From Sulfuritortus calidifontis (GTDB lineage Bacteria; Pseudomonadota; Gammaproteobacteria; Burkholderiales; Thiobacillaceae): DNA of 64,000 bases. The stretch is taken from contig NZ_AP018721.1 of the NCBI RefSeq assembly GCF_003967275.1, forward strand, positions 1,550,001 to 1,614,000, in the 5' to 3' direction. Shown here piece by piece: positions 10,155 to 18,129 of the stretch; positions within the stretch are counted from its first letter, which is position 1; every line of letters begins with the position of its first letter. The position numbers and the translations under genes are program-made. The notes beneath the pieces were generated by a model. That model had not been told where the DNA came from. It made no database searches and worked only from the letters and a program-made list of their open reading frames with translations.

Positions 10155-11797
10155 CCGCCCAGCATCTCCTCGGCGTGGCGCCGGGTCGTCTCGGTGATGG
10201 TCACGCCGCCCAGCATCCTGGCCACCTCATCCACCCGCTCCGCCGGCTTCAGCTGCCGCACCTGGGACACCACGGCACCGGCCTTCTTGGCCTTGCTCAC
10301 CGAATAATGGCTGCCGGCACAGGCCGCGACCTGGGGCAGATGGGTGACGCACAGCACCTGCCGCTCGGCCCCCAGCGCCGCCAGCATGCGGCCGAGGATC
10401 TCGGCGACGCCGCCGCCGATGCCGGCATCGACCTCGTCGAAGATCAGGGTCGGAGTGCCGCTGACCCCGGACAGTACGGTCTGCAGCGACAGCCCGATAC
10501 GCGACAGCTCACCGCCGGAGGCGGTCTTGGCCAGGGCATTGAGCCCTTGGCCGCTGTGCGGGCTGACCTGGAACTCGATCTCTTCCTGGCCGTGGGTGCC
10601 AGGCGCGCAGTCCTGTAGCACCACGGCGAAACGGCCGCCCTTCATGGCCAACCCCTGCATGGCCTGGGTCACCGCCCGGGCGAGTTTCTCTGCACCGGCC
10701 TGACGCAAGCGGCTCAGGGCCGCGGCCGCCTTGCGCCAGCTCGCCTCGGCGGCCCGCTCCGCCTCGGCCAGGGCGGCCGGGTCGGTCAATTGCTCCAACT
10801 CCGCCAGTTGGGCCTGCGAGCGCGCCAGCAATTCCGGCAATTCCGCCGGCTTCACCCGGAATTTGTGGGCGACCGAGGTCACCGCGGCGATCCGCGCCTC
10901 GGCCTGGGCCAGGGCGGCCGGGTCGAGTTCCAGGCGGTCGCAATAGCGGGTCAGTTCATGGACGGCCTCGGTCAGATCGATCAGACCAGAATCCAGCAGC
11001 TTGAGCGGTTCGGCCAGTTTCGGGTCGATCTCGGCCAGGCCCGCCAGCTTGTGTTGCGCCGTCTTGAGCAGGGCCAGGATGCCGGCCTCGTCCCCGGCCA
11101 GGGCGGCATTCACCTGCTGGGTGCCGCTCAGCAGTTCCGCCGCGTGGGCCAGGCGCTGATGGGATTCCTGCAGGCCCAGCCATTCCTCCGCACTGAAGCG
11201 CAGGGCGGAGAGTTCCTCGACCACCCAGAGCAGGCGATCGCGCTCTGCCTGGCGTTCCTGGGCCTGTTGCTCGGCCTGATGCCGCCGCTCAGCCGCCTCC
11301 ATCCAGGCCTTGTAGGCCTGGGCCACCTCCCGCGCGTTCTTTTCCGCGCCGGCGTAGCGGTCGAGAATCTGCCGCTGCAGGGCAGGCTTGAGCAGCGAGT
11401 AGTGGGCGTGCTGGCCGTGGATATCGACCAGCCACTCGCCTGCCTCCTTCAGCTGCTGCAGAGTTACCGGCCGGCCGTTGATGAAGGCCCGGGAGCGGCC
11501 GCCGGCATCCAGGGTGCGCCGCAGCAGGCAGGTGTCGGGATCGCCTTCCAGTTCCCGCTCGACCAGCCAGGCCTGCAACTCAGGCCCGCAGTCGAACTCG
11601 GCCACGACCTCGGCCCGGTCTGCGCCTTCACGCACCATGCCGGCATCGGCCCGGCCGCCCAAGGCCAGGCCGAGGGCATCGAGCAGGATGGATTTGCCGG
11701 CGCCGGTCTCGCCGGTCAGCACGGAAAAACCGAGACCGAATTCGAGTTCGAGCCGGTCGACCAAGACGAAATCCGAGATGGTGAGGGAACGCAGCAT
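10151..11797 (-). CDS. recN: DNA repair protein RecN
   Basis: A 548-residue SMC-like ATPase acting in double-strand break repair. The N-terminus [20 protein letters not shown] and Walker [10 protein letters not shown] near residue 35 are typical. Long coiled-coil regions fill the middle, and the C-terminal half carries the ABC-type signature and Walker B ([12 protein letters not shown]). A longer frame exists to 11929, but family alignment supports the ATG at 11797. A 10-bp inverted repeat lies 11-49 bases upstream of that ATG. No perfect LexA box is visible. Confidence 0.96.
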   Translation of the reverse strand: MLRSLTISDFVLVDRLELEFGLGFSVLTGETGAGKSILLDALGLALGGRADAGMVREGADRAEVVAEFDCGPELQAWLVERELEGDPDTCLLRRTLDAGGRSRAFINGRPVTLQQLKEAGEWLVDIHGQHAHYSLLKPALQRQILDRYAGAEKNAREVAQAYKAWMEAAERRHQAEQQAQERQAERDRLLWVVEELSALRFSAEEWLGLQESHQRLAHAAELLSGTQQVNAALAGDEAGILALLKTAQHKLAGLAEIDPKLAEPLKLLDSGLIDLTEAVHELTRYCDRLELDPAALAQAEARIAAVTSVAHKFRVKPAELPELLARSQAQLAELEQLTDPAALAEAERAAEASWRKAAAALSRLRQAGAEKLARAVTQAMQGLAMKGGRFAVVLQDCAPGTHGQEEIEFQVSPHSGQGLNALAKTASGGELSRIGLSLQTVLSGVSGTPTLIFDEVDAGIGGGVAEILGRMLAALGAERQVLCVTHLPQVAACAGSHYSVSKAKKAGAVVSQVRQLKPAERVDEVARMLGGVTITETTRRHAEEMLGG

Positions 11798-11807
11798 GCC
11801 GTTATGG

Positions 11808-11846
11808 GCTTTATTCTGGCGAATACGAAGATTGCGAGAATAAAGC
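11808..11846. promoter_or_regulatory. 10-bp inverted repeat just upstream of recN
   Basis: GCTTTATTCT (11808-11817) and AGAATAAAGC (11837-11846) are perfect inverted copies separated by 19 bases. The arms are AT-rich within GC-rich DNA. The position fits either an operator over the recN promoter or a hairpin in the recN leader. Confidence 0.55.
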
Positions 11847-11973
11847 GCCTGCCGGCGAATTTCCAGATACGGCCGAGCTGGAACAGGCTTGGCAATCAGT
11901 CGTGGTCTACGACCGACTCCAGGCGACAACAGCGGGTTGGATGTTTGCGGCCAGCCGTGCGGAGGCGGGATGC

Positions 11974-12002
11974 GGCGGGAAATCGATGCGTGATTTCCCG
12001 CC
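11974..12002. repeat. 11-bp perfect hairpin
   Basis: GGCGGGAAATC (11974-11984) pairs with GATTTCCCGCC (11992-12002) around a 7-base loop. No T run follows on either strand, so it is not a standard terminator. Confidence 0.7.
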
Positions 12003-12009
12003 TGCTGGG

Positions 12010-12081
12010 AAAAGAAGAAGGCCGGCGAAAAAGCCGCCGGCCGAAACTATTTGCACAGCCGTCGAGCTTTCGTGCAAATAG
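12010..12081 (-). ncRNA. Candidate small RNA or 3-prime UTR with two hairpins
   Basis: On the minus strand a 10-bp stem (12072-12081 with 12047-12056, CTATTTGCAC, 15-base loop) is followed closely by a GC-rich stem (12036-12042 with 12020-12026, GGCCGGC). After that comes a pyrimidine-rich run TTCTTCTTTTC. The second stem plus this run looks like an imperfect terminator. The element could end an independent short RNA or the nadK transcript about 340 bases past its stop. Confidence 0.3.
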
Positions 12082-12342
12082 GGTGGGAGTCCATTCGCTT
12101 CCGTTGACGATGCACATGTGCCTGGGTCCTGAATCCGTCGCTTGCCCTATCTCGAACGTGGCTTACGGCAATCTTGGTCGGCTTTGACTTGAACTTGTTT
12201 CCAACCAAGCAACCCTGCGGCACATTGCTCGTTCAAACCGCATGACTGCACTGTATGCCAAGCTGGACAGGCAATTAATCGGGAGGATTGCGAGAGTGGG
12301 ATCGGGAAGACTGCTTAGGGGTTGCCGCTTTTTTAAGCAAAA

Positions 12343-12362
12343 CCACGTAGAACTACGTAGTT
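12343..12362. promoter_or_regulatory. CACGTAG direct repeat and palindrome
   Basis: CCACGTAG (12343-12350) and CTACGTAG (12353-12360) repeat exactly one helical turn apart. The right half lies in the perfect 12-base palindrome AACTACGTAGTT (12351-12362). This is the layout of a regulator site, but it lies just past the nadK stop with no obvious target start nearby. Confidence 0.45.
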
Positions 12363-12378
12363 TTCGGTGCCCAGCGAC

Positions 12379-13251
12379 TTAGAGCTTTTCGCCCCAGTGC
12401 AGTTTTTCACGCAGGGTATCGTAGTAATTATGGTCGGCCGGGTGCAGCAGGCGGATGGTGTTCTTGGCCCGGCGCACGACCAGGCGATCGCCGACCAGCA
12501 TGCCCTGATGGCGCTGGCCATCGAAATGGGCACGGGCATCGTCGGCATGGATCAGGTTGATCTCGATCTCGGAGCGGCTGTTCACGGCAATCGGCCGGGC
12601 CGACAGGGTGTGGGCACAGACCGGGGTGAGGACGAAGGCCTCCAGCGTGGGGTGCATAATCGGCCCGCCGGCCGACAAGGCATAGGCGGTGGAACCGGTC
12701 GGGGTGGCCAGCACCAGGCCGTCGGCACGCTGGCTGTAGACGAACTTGTCGTCGATATAGACTTCGAATTCAATCAGGCGGCCGGTATTGCCCTTGCTGA
12801 CCACGGCATCGTTGAAGGCATAGGCGGTGTCGAACAATTCGCCGCGGCGCTCGATGTGGCATTCCAGCATAATGCGGTCCTCGGCGACATACTGGCCGGC
12901 CAGCATTTCATCCAGGGTCGGCAGCATGGTGTCGAGCGAGACGTCCGCCAGGAAGCCCAGACGGCCCAGGTTGACGCCGATCATCGGCACCGGATGGTTG
13001 GCTAGCACGCGGGCGACGTTGAGCATCGTGCCGTCGCCGCCGAGGACGATGGCCAGATCCATGCGGCTGGCCAGATCCACCAGGGGGGCGGTCTTGATGC
13101 TGCGGATCTGGCAATTGTCGGCCGTGTGCAACGTGGTCCAAACCTGATGGCCGCGCTCGGCAAGGAATTCGGCCAGTCGCTGGACATCGTTGCCGACGCT
13201 GGCGCTGTTGTACTTGCCGATGAGTGCGATGCTCTTGAAATTGTTTTCCAT
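12379..13251 (-). CDS. nadK: NAD kinase
   Basis: A 290-residue cytosolic enzyme that phosphorylates NAD to NADP. It carries the hallmark GGDGT at residues 71-75, with D73 as the likely catalytic residue, and then GVNLGRLGFL. The C-terminal region has TPTGSTAYALSAGGPI, typical of the family. It is transcribed divergently from hrcA with 64 bases between the two starts, a pairing often conserved in betaproteobacteria. Confidence 0.96.
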   Translation of the reverse strand: MENNFKSIALIGKYNSASVGNDVQRLAEFLAERGHQVWTTLHTADNCQIRSIKTAPLVDLASRMDLAIVLGGDGTMLNVARVLANHPVPMIGVNLGRLGFLADVSLDTMLPTLDEMLAGQYVAEDRIMLECHIERRGELFDTAYAFNDAVVSKGNTGRLIEFEVYIDDKFVYSQRADGLVLATPTGSTAYALSAGGPIMHPTLEAFVLTPVCAHTLSARPIAVNSRSEIEINLIHADDARAHFDGQRHQGMLVGDRLVVRRAKNTIRLLHPADHNYYDTLREKLHWGEKL

Positions 13252-13315
13252 GGCGTGAAATTATAGCTATTGGCCGCTCTGGCCGAGCACCTATTGCTGC
13301 ATACTGCCCGATGAC

Positions 13316-14335
13316 ATGTTGAACGACCGTGCACGCTTTCTGCTCAAGACCCTGGTTGAGCGCTACATTGAAGATGGCCAGCCCGTCGGCTCGCGCACGC
13401 TTTCGAAGCAGGCCGGCCTCAGCCTGTCGCCGGCGACCATCCGCAATGTCATGGCCGACCTCGAGGAAGGCGGCTTCATCGCCAGCCCGCACACCTCGGC
13501 CGGCCGCGTTCCCACCCCGCGCGGCTACCGGCTGTTCGTCGACAGCCTGCTCACGGTGCGGCCCCTGGCCCAGCCGGAGCTGATCCAGATCGAATCGACC
13601 CTGCTGCCGGACGACCCGCAGCGACTGGTCTCGGCCGCCTCGCAACTGCTGGCCGAGCTGACCCATTTCGCCGGAGTGGTGGCCACCCCTAAGCGGCGCA
13701 GCCAGCGCTTTCGCCAGATCGAGTTTCTCACGCTGTCGGACAAGCGCATCCTGCTCATCGTGGTCAGCGCCGAGGGCGAGGTGCAGAACCGCATCATCCT
13801 GGCCGACCGGCCCTACAGCCAGAGCCAGCTGACCCAGGCAGCCAACTTCTTCAACCACCATTACAGCGGCATGAGCTTCGAAGAGGTACGGCCGCGGCTG
13901 ATGGGCGAGCTGACCGCCATCCAGTCCGACATCAGCCGGCTGATGCAGGCGGCAATCGAGACCAGCAGCCAGGCCTTCGACCCGGCCAACAAGCAATATG
14001 TCATCGCCGGCGAGGCCAACCTGCTGAAGACGCCTGACCTGTCGTCGGACATGGACCGGCTGCGCGAGCTGTTCCACCTGTTCGAAAGCAAGACCGACCT
14101 GTTGCAACTGCTCAACGTCAGCCAGGGCGCCGAAGGTGTGCAACTCTTCATCGGCGCCGAATCCGGCATGGCGCCGCTCGATGAATGCAGCGTGATCACC
14201 GCCCCCTACGAGGTCAACGGCGAGGTGGTCGGCACGCTGGGCGTGATCGGTCCGACCCGGATGGCCTACGAGCGCATTATCCCCATCGTCGACATCACCG
14301 CCCGTTTGCTGTCCAACGCCCTCTCCCACCACTGA
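13316..14335 (+). CDS. hrcA: Heat-inducible transcription repressor HrcA
   Basis: A 339-residue repressor of heat-shock operons that binds CIRCE operators. The N-terminal winged helix contains [19 protein letters not shown] followed by [16 protein letters not shown], diagnostic of HrcA. Length is normal. No CIRCE element or groESL/dnaK operon is visible in this window, so its targets lie elsewhere. hemH follows 8 bases after its stop. Confidence 0.95.
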   Translation: MLNDRARFLLKTLVERYIEDGQPVGSRTLSKQAGLSLSPATIRNVMADLEEGGFIASPHTSAGRVPTPRGYRLFVDSLLTVRPLAQPELIQIESTLLPDDPQRLVSAASQLLAELTHFAGVVATPKRRSQRFRQIEFLTLSDKRILLIVVSAEGEVQNRIILADRPYSQSQLTQAANFFNHHYSGMSFEEVRPRLMGELTAIQSDISRLMQAAIETSSQAFDPANKQYVIAGEANLLKTPDLSSDMDRLRELFHLFESKTDLLQLLNVSQGAEGVQLFIGAESGMAPLDECSVITAPYEVNGEVVGTLGVIGPTRMAYERIIPIVDITARLLSNALSHH

Positions 14336-14343
14336 GATCAGAT

Positions 14344-15435
14344 ATGTCTTATTTCCTGGCCGAGCCCGCCTTCCGCCACGACCAGCCGGCCGGCATCGGC
14401 GTGCTGTTGATCAACCTCGGCACGCCCGAGGCGCCAACTGCCCAGGCCTTGAAACCGTATCTGCGCGAATTCCTGTCGGACCGGCGGGTGGTCGAGATTC
14501 CGCGCCCGATCTGGTGGCTGATCCTCAACGGCATCATCCTACAGACCCGGCCGCGCAAATCGGCCGAGAAATACGCCAGCATCTGGACCCCGGAAGGCTC
14601 GCCGCTGAGGGTGATCACCGAACGCCAGACCCAACTACTACGCGAGGCGCTCACTACCGTCAGCCCGACGCCGATCCAGGTCGAATACGCCATGCGCTAC
14701 GACCAGCCTTCGGTCACCTCGGTCATCGGCAAGCTGCGGGCGGCGGGCTGCACCCGTCTGCTGATACTGCCGCTGTATCCGCAATATGCCGCCAGCAGCA
14801 CCGGCTCGGCCCTCGACGCGGTATACGGCACCCTCAGCCGCAGCCGCAACCAGCCTGAACTGCGTGTCGTCCGCAGCTTCCACGACCACCCTGGCTACAT
14901 CGCCGCACTAGCCGGCCAGATCGAACAGTACTGGGCAAGCCATGGCCGGCCCGAACAACTGGTCATGAGCTTTCACGGCGTGCCACGACGCAGCCTGGAA
15001 CTGGGCGACCCCTATCACTGCGAATGCCAGAAGACCGGCCGACTGCTGGCCGAGCGGCTTGGCCTGACGCCAGAGCACTACCGCATCAGCTTCCAGTCGC
15101 GCTTCGGACGCGCCGAATGGCTCAAGCCCTATACCTCGGAAACACTGGCAGAACTGGGCCGACGCAAGACTCGTCGGGTTGACGTGGTCTGCCCCGGCTT
15201 CGTTGCCGACTGCCTGGAAACCCTGGAAGAGATCGCCATGGAAAACAAGGCTGTCTTCCTCAACGCCGGTGGCGGCGAGTACCACTACATCCCCGCACTC
15301 AACGACCAGCCGGAATTCATCGAGACCCTGCGCGACATCGTGCTCAATCACCTCGCCGGTTGGATTGCTAGCACCGATGCCGCCGTGCTGGTTCAACGTC
15401 TGCAGCGCGCCAGGGAGATGGGTGCGAATACCTGA
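14344..15435 (+). CDS. hemH: Ferrochelatase
   Basis: A 363-residue enzyme that inserts ferrous iron into protoporphyrin IX, the last step of haem synthesis. It shows [14 protein letters not shown] near the N-terminus, the active-site histidine segment [10 protein letters not shown], and [15 protein letters not shown]. The frame stays open upstream into hrcA, but the ATG at 14344 gives the expected family N-terminus. Haem supply suits the cytochrome gene downstream. Confidence 0.96.
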   Translation: MSYFLAEPAFRHDQPAGIGVLLINLGTPEAPTAQALKPYLREFLSDRRVVEIPRPIWWLILNGIILQTRPRKSAEKYASIWTPEGSPLRVITERQTQLLREALTTVSPTPIQVEYAMRYDQPSVTSVIGKLRAAGCTRLLILPLYPQYAASSTGSALDAVYGTLSRSRNQPELRVVRSFHDHPGYIAALAGQIEQYWASHGRPEQLVMSFHGVPRRSLELGDPYHCECQKTGRLLAERLGLTPEHYRISFQSRFGRAEWLKPYTSETLAELGRRKTRRVDVVCPGFVADCLETLEEIAMENKAVFLNAGGGEYHYIPALNDQPEFIETLRDIVLNHLAGWIASTDAAVLVQRLQRAREMGANT

Positions 15436-15621
15436 ACCTTGGTCCATAACTGCACTTGTGCAAAGGGTATTGGATAGTAGTAATATCCTATGAACGATTA
15501 ACCCGACTTTGATATCCGTCAATCCGCATTTGACGATGGTAGTTTCATAATCGCCACAATTGGTAGTAATGGCCTGTGCCGAATGAGCGGCATGGACTAG
15601 AAATAGATAACAACAGCATTG

Positions 15622-15640
15622 GGCGGCCAACCGCCTTTTT
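15622..15640 (+). terminator. Small terminator-like hairpin before fccA
   Basis: GGCGG (15622-15626) pairs with CCGCC (15631-15635) around CCAA, followed by five T residues. It lies 23 bases before the fccA ATG and just upstream of its GGAGGAG ribosome site. It may end the hemH transcript or attenuate fccAB. The rest of the hemH-fccA gap (15436-15662) shows only short repeats such as GGATA and TATCC flanking a 7-base spacer. Confidence 0.45.
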
Positions 15641-15662
15641 ACCCACCGTACTGGAGGAGTAC

Positions 15663-15962
15663 ATGAAACACACACTTGCCTACACCTTGCTCTTTGCTGG
15701 CGCCCTCGGGGTGGTTGCAACGGCCCAGGCCGATCCCCGCACCCGCACCATGGCCGCCAATTGTTCCTATTGCCATGGCCCCGATGGAAAAAGCCGCGGC
15801 GCCATCCCCTCGCTCGCGGGGCTGGAGAAGGACTACTTCGTCCAGCAGATGAAAGACTTCAAGTCGGGTACCCGCCCCTCCGTGGTGATGCAAAAGCATG
15901 CGCTCGGCTACACCGACGAGGAAATCGAACAACTGGCCGCCTGGTTCGCCGCCGTCAAATAA
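15663..15962 (+). CDS. fccA: Monohaem cytochrome c subunit of flavocytochrome c sulfide dehydrogenase
   Basis: A 99-residue exported c-type cytochrome. After the signal peptide (cleavage after the AQA near residue 22) comes the single haem motif CSYCH, and the axial methionine is probably in SVVMQKHALGY. The ATG follows a strong GGAGGAG. It is directly upstream of the flavoprotein subunit and should carry electrons from sulfide oxidation to the respiratory chain. It has one haem, unlike the dihaem subunit known from Allochromatium. Confidence 0.9.
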   Translation: MKHTLAYTLLFAGALGVVATAQADPRTRTMAANCSYCHGPDGKSRGAIPSLAGLEKDYFVQQMKDFKSGTRPSVVMQKHALGYTDEEIEQLAAWFAAVK

Positions 15963-15980
15963 GCAAAAGGAGACAACACT

Positions 15981-17246
15981 ATGGCAATCAATCGCCGTGA
16001 TTTTCTAAAGGTGTCGGCCGGCGCAGTCGGTGCGGCAAGCCTGAGCTCTCTGAGCAATTTCGCCATCGCGGGCGCCAATCCCAAGGTCGTCATCGTCGGT
16101 GGCGGCTTCGGCGGCGCCACCTGCGCGCGCTATCTCAAGCTGTGGGACCCGAAAATCGAGGTCACCGTGATCGAGATGAACGACAAGTTCGTCTCCTGCC
16201 CCTTCTCCAACACCGTGCTCGGCGGCATCAACAAACTGGAAGACCTCACCTTCAGCTACAACGGCCTGAAGAAAGCCGGCGTCAAGGTGGTGAAGGACGA
16301 GGTGGTCGGCTTCGATACCGCCGCGCGCGTGGTCAAATGCAAGAGCGGCAAGACCTTCTCTTATGACCGTCTGGTGCTGTCGGGCGGCATCGAGTTGCGC
16401 TTCGACCTGATCGAAGGTTACGACGCCAAGGCCCAGAAGACCGTCATGCACGCCTGGAAGGCCGGCCCTCAGACCGCCACCCTGCGCAAGCAGCTGGAAG
16501 CCATGCCCGACGGCGGTGTCTATGTCCTTTCCATCCCGGGCATGCCCTACCGTTGCCCGCCCGGCCCCTACGAGCGGGTGAGCATGGTGGCCAACTACTT
16601 CAAGACCAAGAAACCCAAGTCCAAGGTCATCGTGCTCGACAGCAATGCCGACATCGTGTCGAAGAAAGGGCTCTTCCTGACGGCCTGGAAGAAACATTAC
16701 GAAGGCATGATCGACTACCGGCCGAACAGCAAGCCGGTACGTATCGACGCAGCCAAGAAGACCGTCGTGCTCGACGTCGACGACGTCAAGGCCGACGTGC
16801 TCAACGTGGTGCCGCCGATGCGCGCCCATGGCATCACCGCCATCGCCGGCGTGCGCGACGACAAGGACAACTGGTGCTCGGTCGATTTCCGCACCCTGGA
16901 GTCCAAGGTCGCACCCAATGTGCATATCATCGGCGACTCGATCTCCGCGCCGACACCGAAGTCCGGCTCGATGGCCAACAACTACGGCAAGGTCTGCGCC
17001 GCCGCCATCGTCGAGCTGCTCAACGGCCGCGAGGCGGAAAAGGTGCCGGTGATCACCAACACCTGTTTCTCCGCCACCTCCTCCAACAGCGCCATCCACG
17101 TGGCCGCGGTCTGGCGGCTGAATGCGGAAGGCAAGTGGGAAACCCCGAAGGGCGCGACCGGCGTCTCCAAGGAGGAGAGCGAGCTCGAGTGGCACTACAT
17201 GGAGTCCTGGGCGAAGAACATCTGGGCCGATACCCTGGCGCTCTGA
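15981..17246 (+). CDS. fccB: Flavocytochrome c sulfide dehydrogenase, FAD subunit
   Basis: A 421-residue periplasmic flavoprotein that oxidises sulfide. The N-terminus NRRDFLK is a Tat signal, fitting export of a folded FAD protein. VVIVGGGFGGATCARYL binds the dinucleotide. C73 in VSCPFSN matches the cysteine that carries covalent FAD in characterised FccB, and C192 (RCPPGPYE) and C362 (TNTCFS) match the redox-active pair. Electrons pass to the cytochrome encoded 18 bases upstream. A strong terminator follows. Confidence 0.95.
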   Translation: MAINRRDFLKVSAGAVGAASLSSLSNFAIAGANPKVVIVGGGFGGATCARYLKLWDPKIEVTVIEMNDKFVSCPFSNTVLGGINKLEDLTFSYNGLKKAGVKVVKDEVVGFDTAARVVKCKSGKTFSYDRLVLSGGIELRFDLIEGYDAKAQKTVMHAWKAGPQTATLRKQLEAMPDGGVYVLSIPGMPYRCPPGPYERVSMVANYFKTKKPKSKVIVLDSNADIVSKKGLFLTAWKKHYEGMIDYRPNSKPVRIDAAKKTVVLDVDDVKADVLNVVPPMRAHGITAIAGVRDDKDNWCSVDFRTLESKVAPNVHIIGDSISAPTPKSGSMANNYGKVCAAAIVELLNGREAEKVPVITNTCFSATSSNSAIHVAAVWRLNAEGKWETPKGATGVSKEESELEWHYMESWAKNIWADTLAL

Positions 17247-17262
17247 GCCTGACTGCAGCAAC

Positions 17263-17292
17263 AAAAAGGAGAGGCGATGCCTCTCCTTTTTT
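17263..17292 (+). terminator. Rho-independent terminator of fccAB
   Basis: AAAAAGGAGAGGC (17263-17275), a 3-base loop and GCCTCTCCTTTTT form a 13-bp perfect stem ending in a T run, 17 bases after the fccB stop. The A-rich left side makes it usable from the minus strand too. Confidence 0.9.
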
Positions 17293-17351
17293 CATGCCCG
17301 TGACTGGCAGGCTCGGGGCAACGCGCATAGGGGATTAAATCCGACAGTCTC

Positions 17352-18116
17352 CTAGATCTCGAACAAGTGGCCTTCGCGTAGGGTCTGGACCAGACGGCTG
17401 TTCACCAGGTCGTCGAGTTCGACGATGATGTCCACCTCGCTGCCCGGTTTCATGTGAGTCACCCAGATCGGCACGCCCAGCTTCAGCCTGGCCAGATCCG
17501 CGCTAAGGGTTGCCGGACAATAGTGCTTGGAGGCATCCGCGATCTCGCGCATGGCATTGGGGAAGGAACATTCGACGATCAGGTGCCTGAGGTCGCCGAC
17601 CTCGGCGGCGATGTTCCAGAGAGCATCGTGGCTGCAGGTGTCTCCGGAGAAGATCAGGCTGCCCCGCTCGCCGCGCAGCAGATAGCCCACGGCCGGCACC
17701 ACGTGGTTGGCCGGAATCGGTGTCAGCTCGCGCGAACCCATGCGCACCGCTTGGCCAACCTCGATCGGCGAATAGCGCAGGATTGGCGCCTCCTTGCTTG
17801 GAATCCGGTTGAAGTCGGGCCAGATATGCCAGTTGAACAGGTGTTCCTTGAGCACCTCCAGCACCTCCGGCAACGCATGCAGGGTGACCGGCCTTTCGCG
17901 CCGGCCGATCACACTGTCGAGCATGGGTGGCATGGCCAGGATATGGTCGAGGTGGGCATGAGTAAGGAAGATGTGATCGATCTTCTCCAGGGCCTCCAGC
18001 GCCAGGCGGGTCACGCCGCTGCCGGCATCGAGCAGGATGTCCTCGTCGATCAGGAACGAGGTGGTGTGCCGGCCGTCGCCGATGCCTCCGTTGCAACCCA
18101 AGACCCGTACCCGCAT
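17352..18116 (-). CDS. Metallo-beta-lactamase protein resembling class II cyclic-nucleotide phosphodiesterase
   Basis: A 254-residue cytosolic protein with a metallo-beta-lactamase fold. The metal motif is THAHLDHI, followed by GDTCSHDALW and a late THMKPGSE. The H-x-H-L-D-H signature and the GCNGG start fit class II 3',5'-cyclic-nucleotide phosphodiesterases. It is the last gene of the operon, 13 bases after a CHASE2 nucleotide cyclase, so breakdown of the cyclase product is likely. A tRNase-Z-like or other hydrolase role is the alternative. Confidence 0.75.
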   Translation of the reverse strand: MRVRVLGCNGGIGDGRHTTSFLIDEDILLDAGSGVTRLALEALEKIDHIFLTHAHLDHILAMPPMLDSVIGRRERPVTLHALPEVLEVLKEHLFNWHIWPDFNRIPSKEAPILRYSPIEVGQAVRMGSRELTPIPANHVVPAVGYLLRGERGSLIFSGDTCSHDALWNIAAEVGDLRHLIVECSFPNAMREIADASKHYCPATLSADLARLKLGVPIWVTHMKPGSEVDIIVELDDLVNSRLVQTLREGHLFEI

Positions 18117-18129
18117 CCCGCTCTCCGTC

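Larger units (their letters stand above)
11798..12378. other. Gene-free, hairpin-rich region upstream of recN
   Basis: This 581-base stretch lies between the recN start and the nadK stop and has no convincing coding sequence. It contains four inverted repeats with stems of 7-11 bp (described separately), a GCACATGTGC palindrome at 12112-12121, and a palindromic CTACGTAG element near its right end. The minus strand could carry the nadK 3-prime end, the recN leader and possibly a separate small RNA. Confidence 0.7.

Noticed and set aside
11896-12117. 73-codon minus-strand frame in the recN-nadK gap
   Set aside because: It crosses the hairpin stems, has no ribosome site, and has an Arg/Pro-rich composition without family similarity. 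Non-coding structure explains the region better.
12251-12270. CTGT-N12-ACAG upstream of recN as an SOS box
   Set aside because: The spacer is 12 bases instead of 8, and the site lies more than 450 bases from the recN start.
14185-14343. Extended N-terminus of ferrochelatase
   Set aside because: The extra residues lie within hrcA and have no ferrochelatase similarity; the ATG at 14344 gives the standard start.
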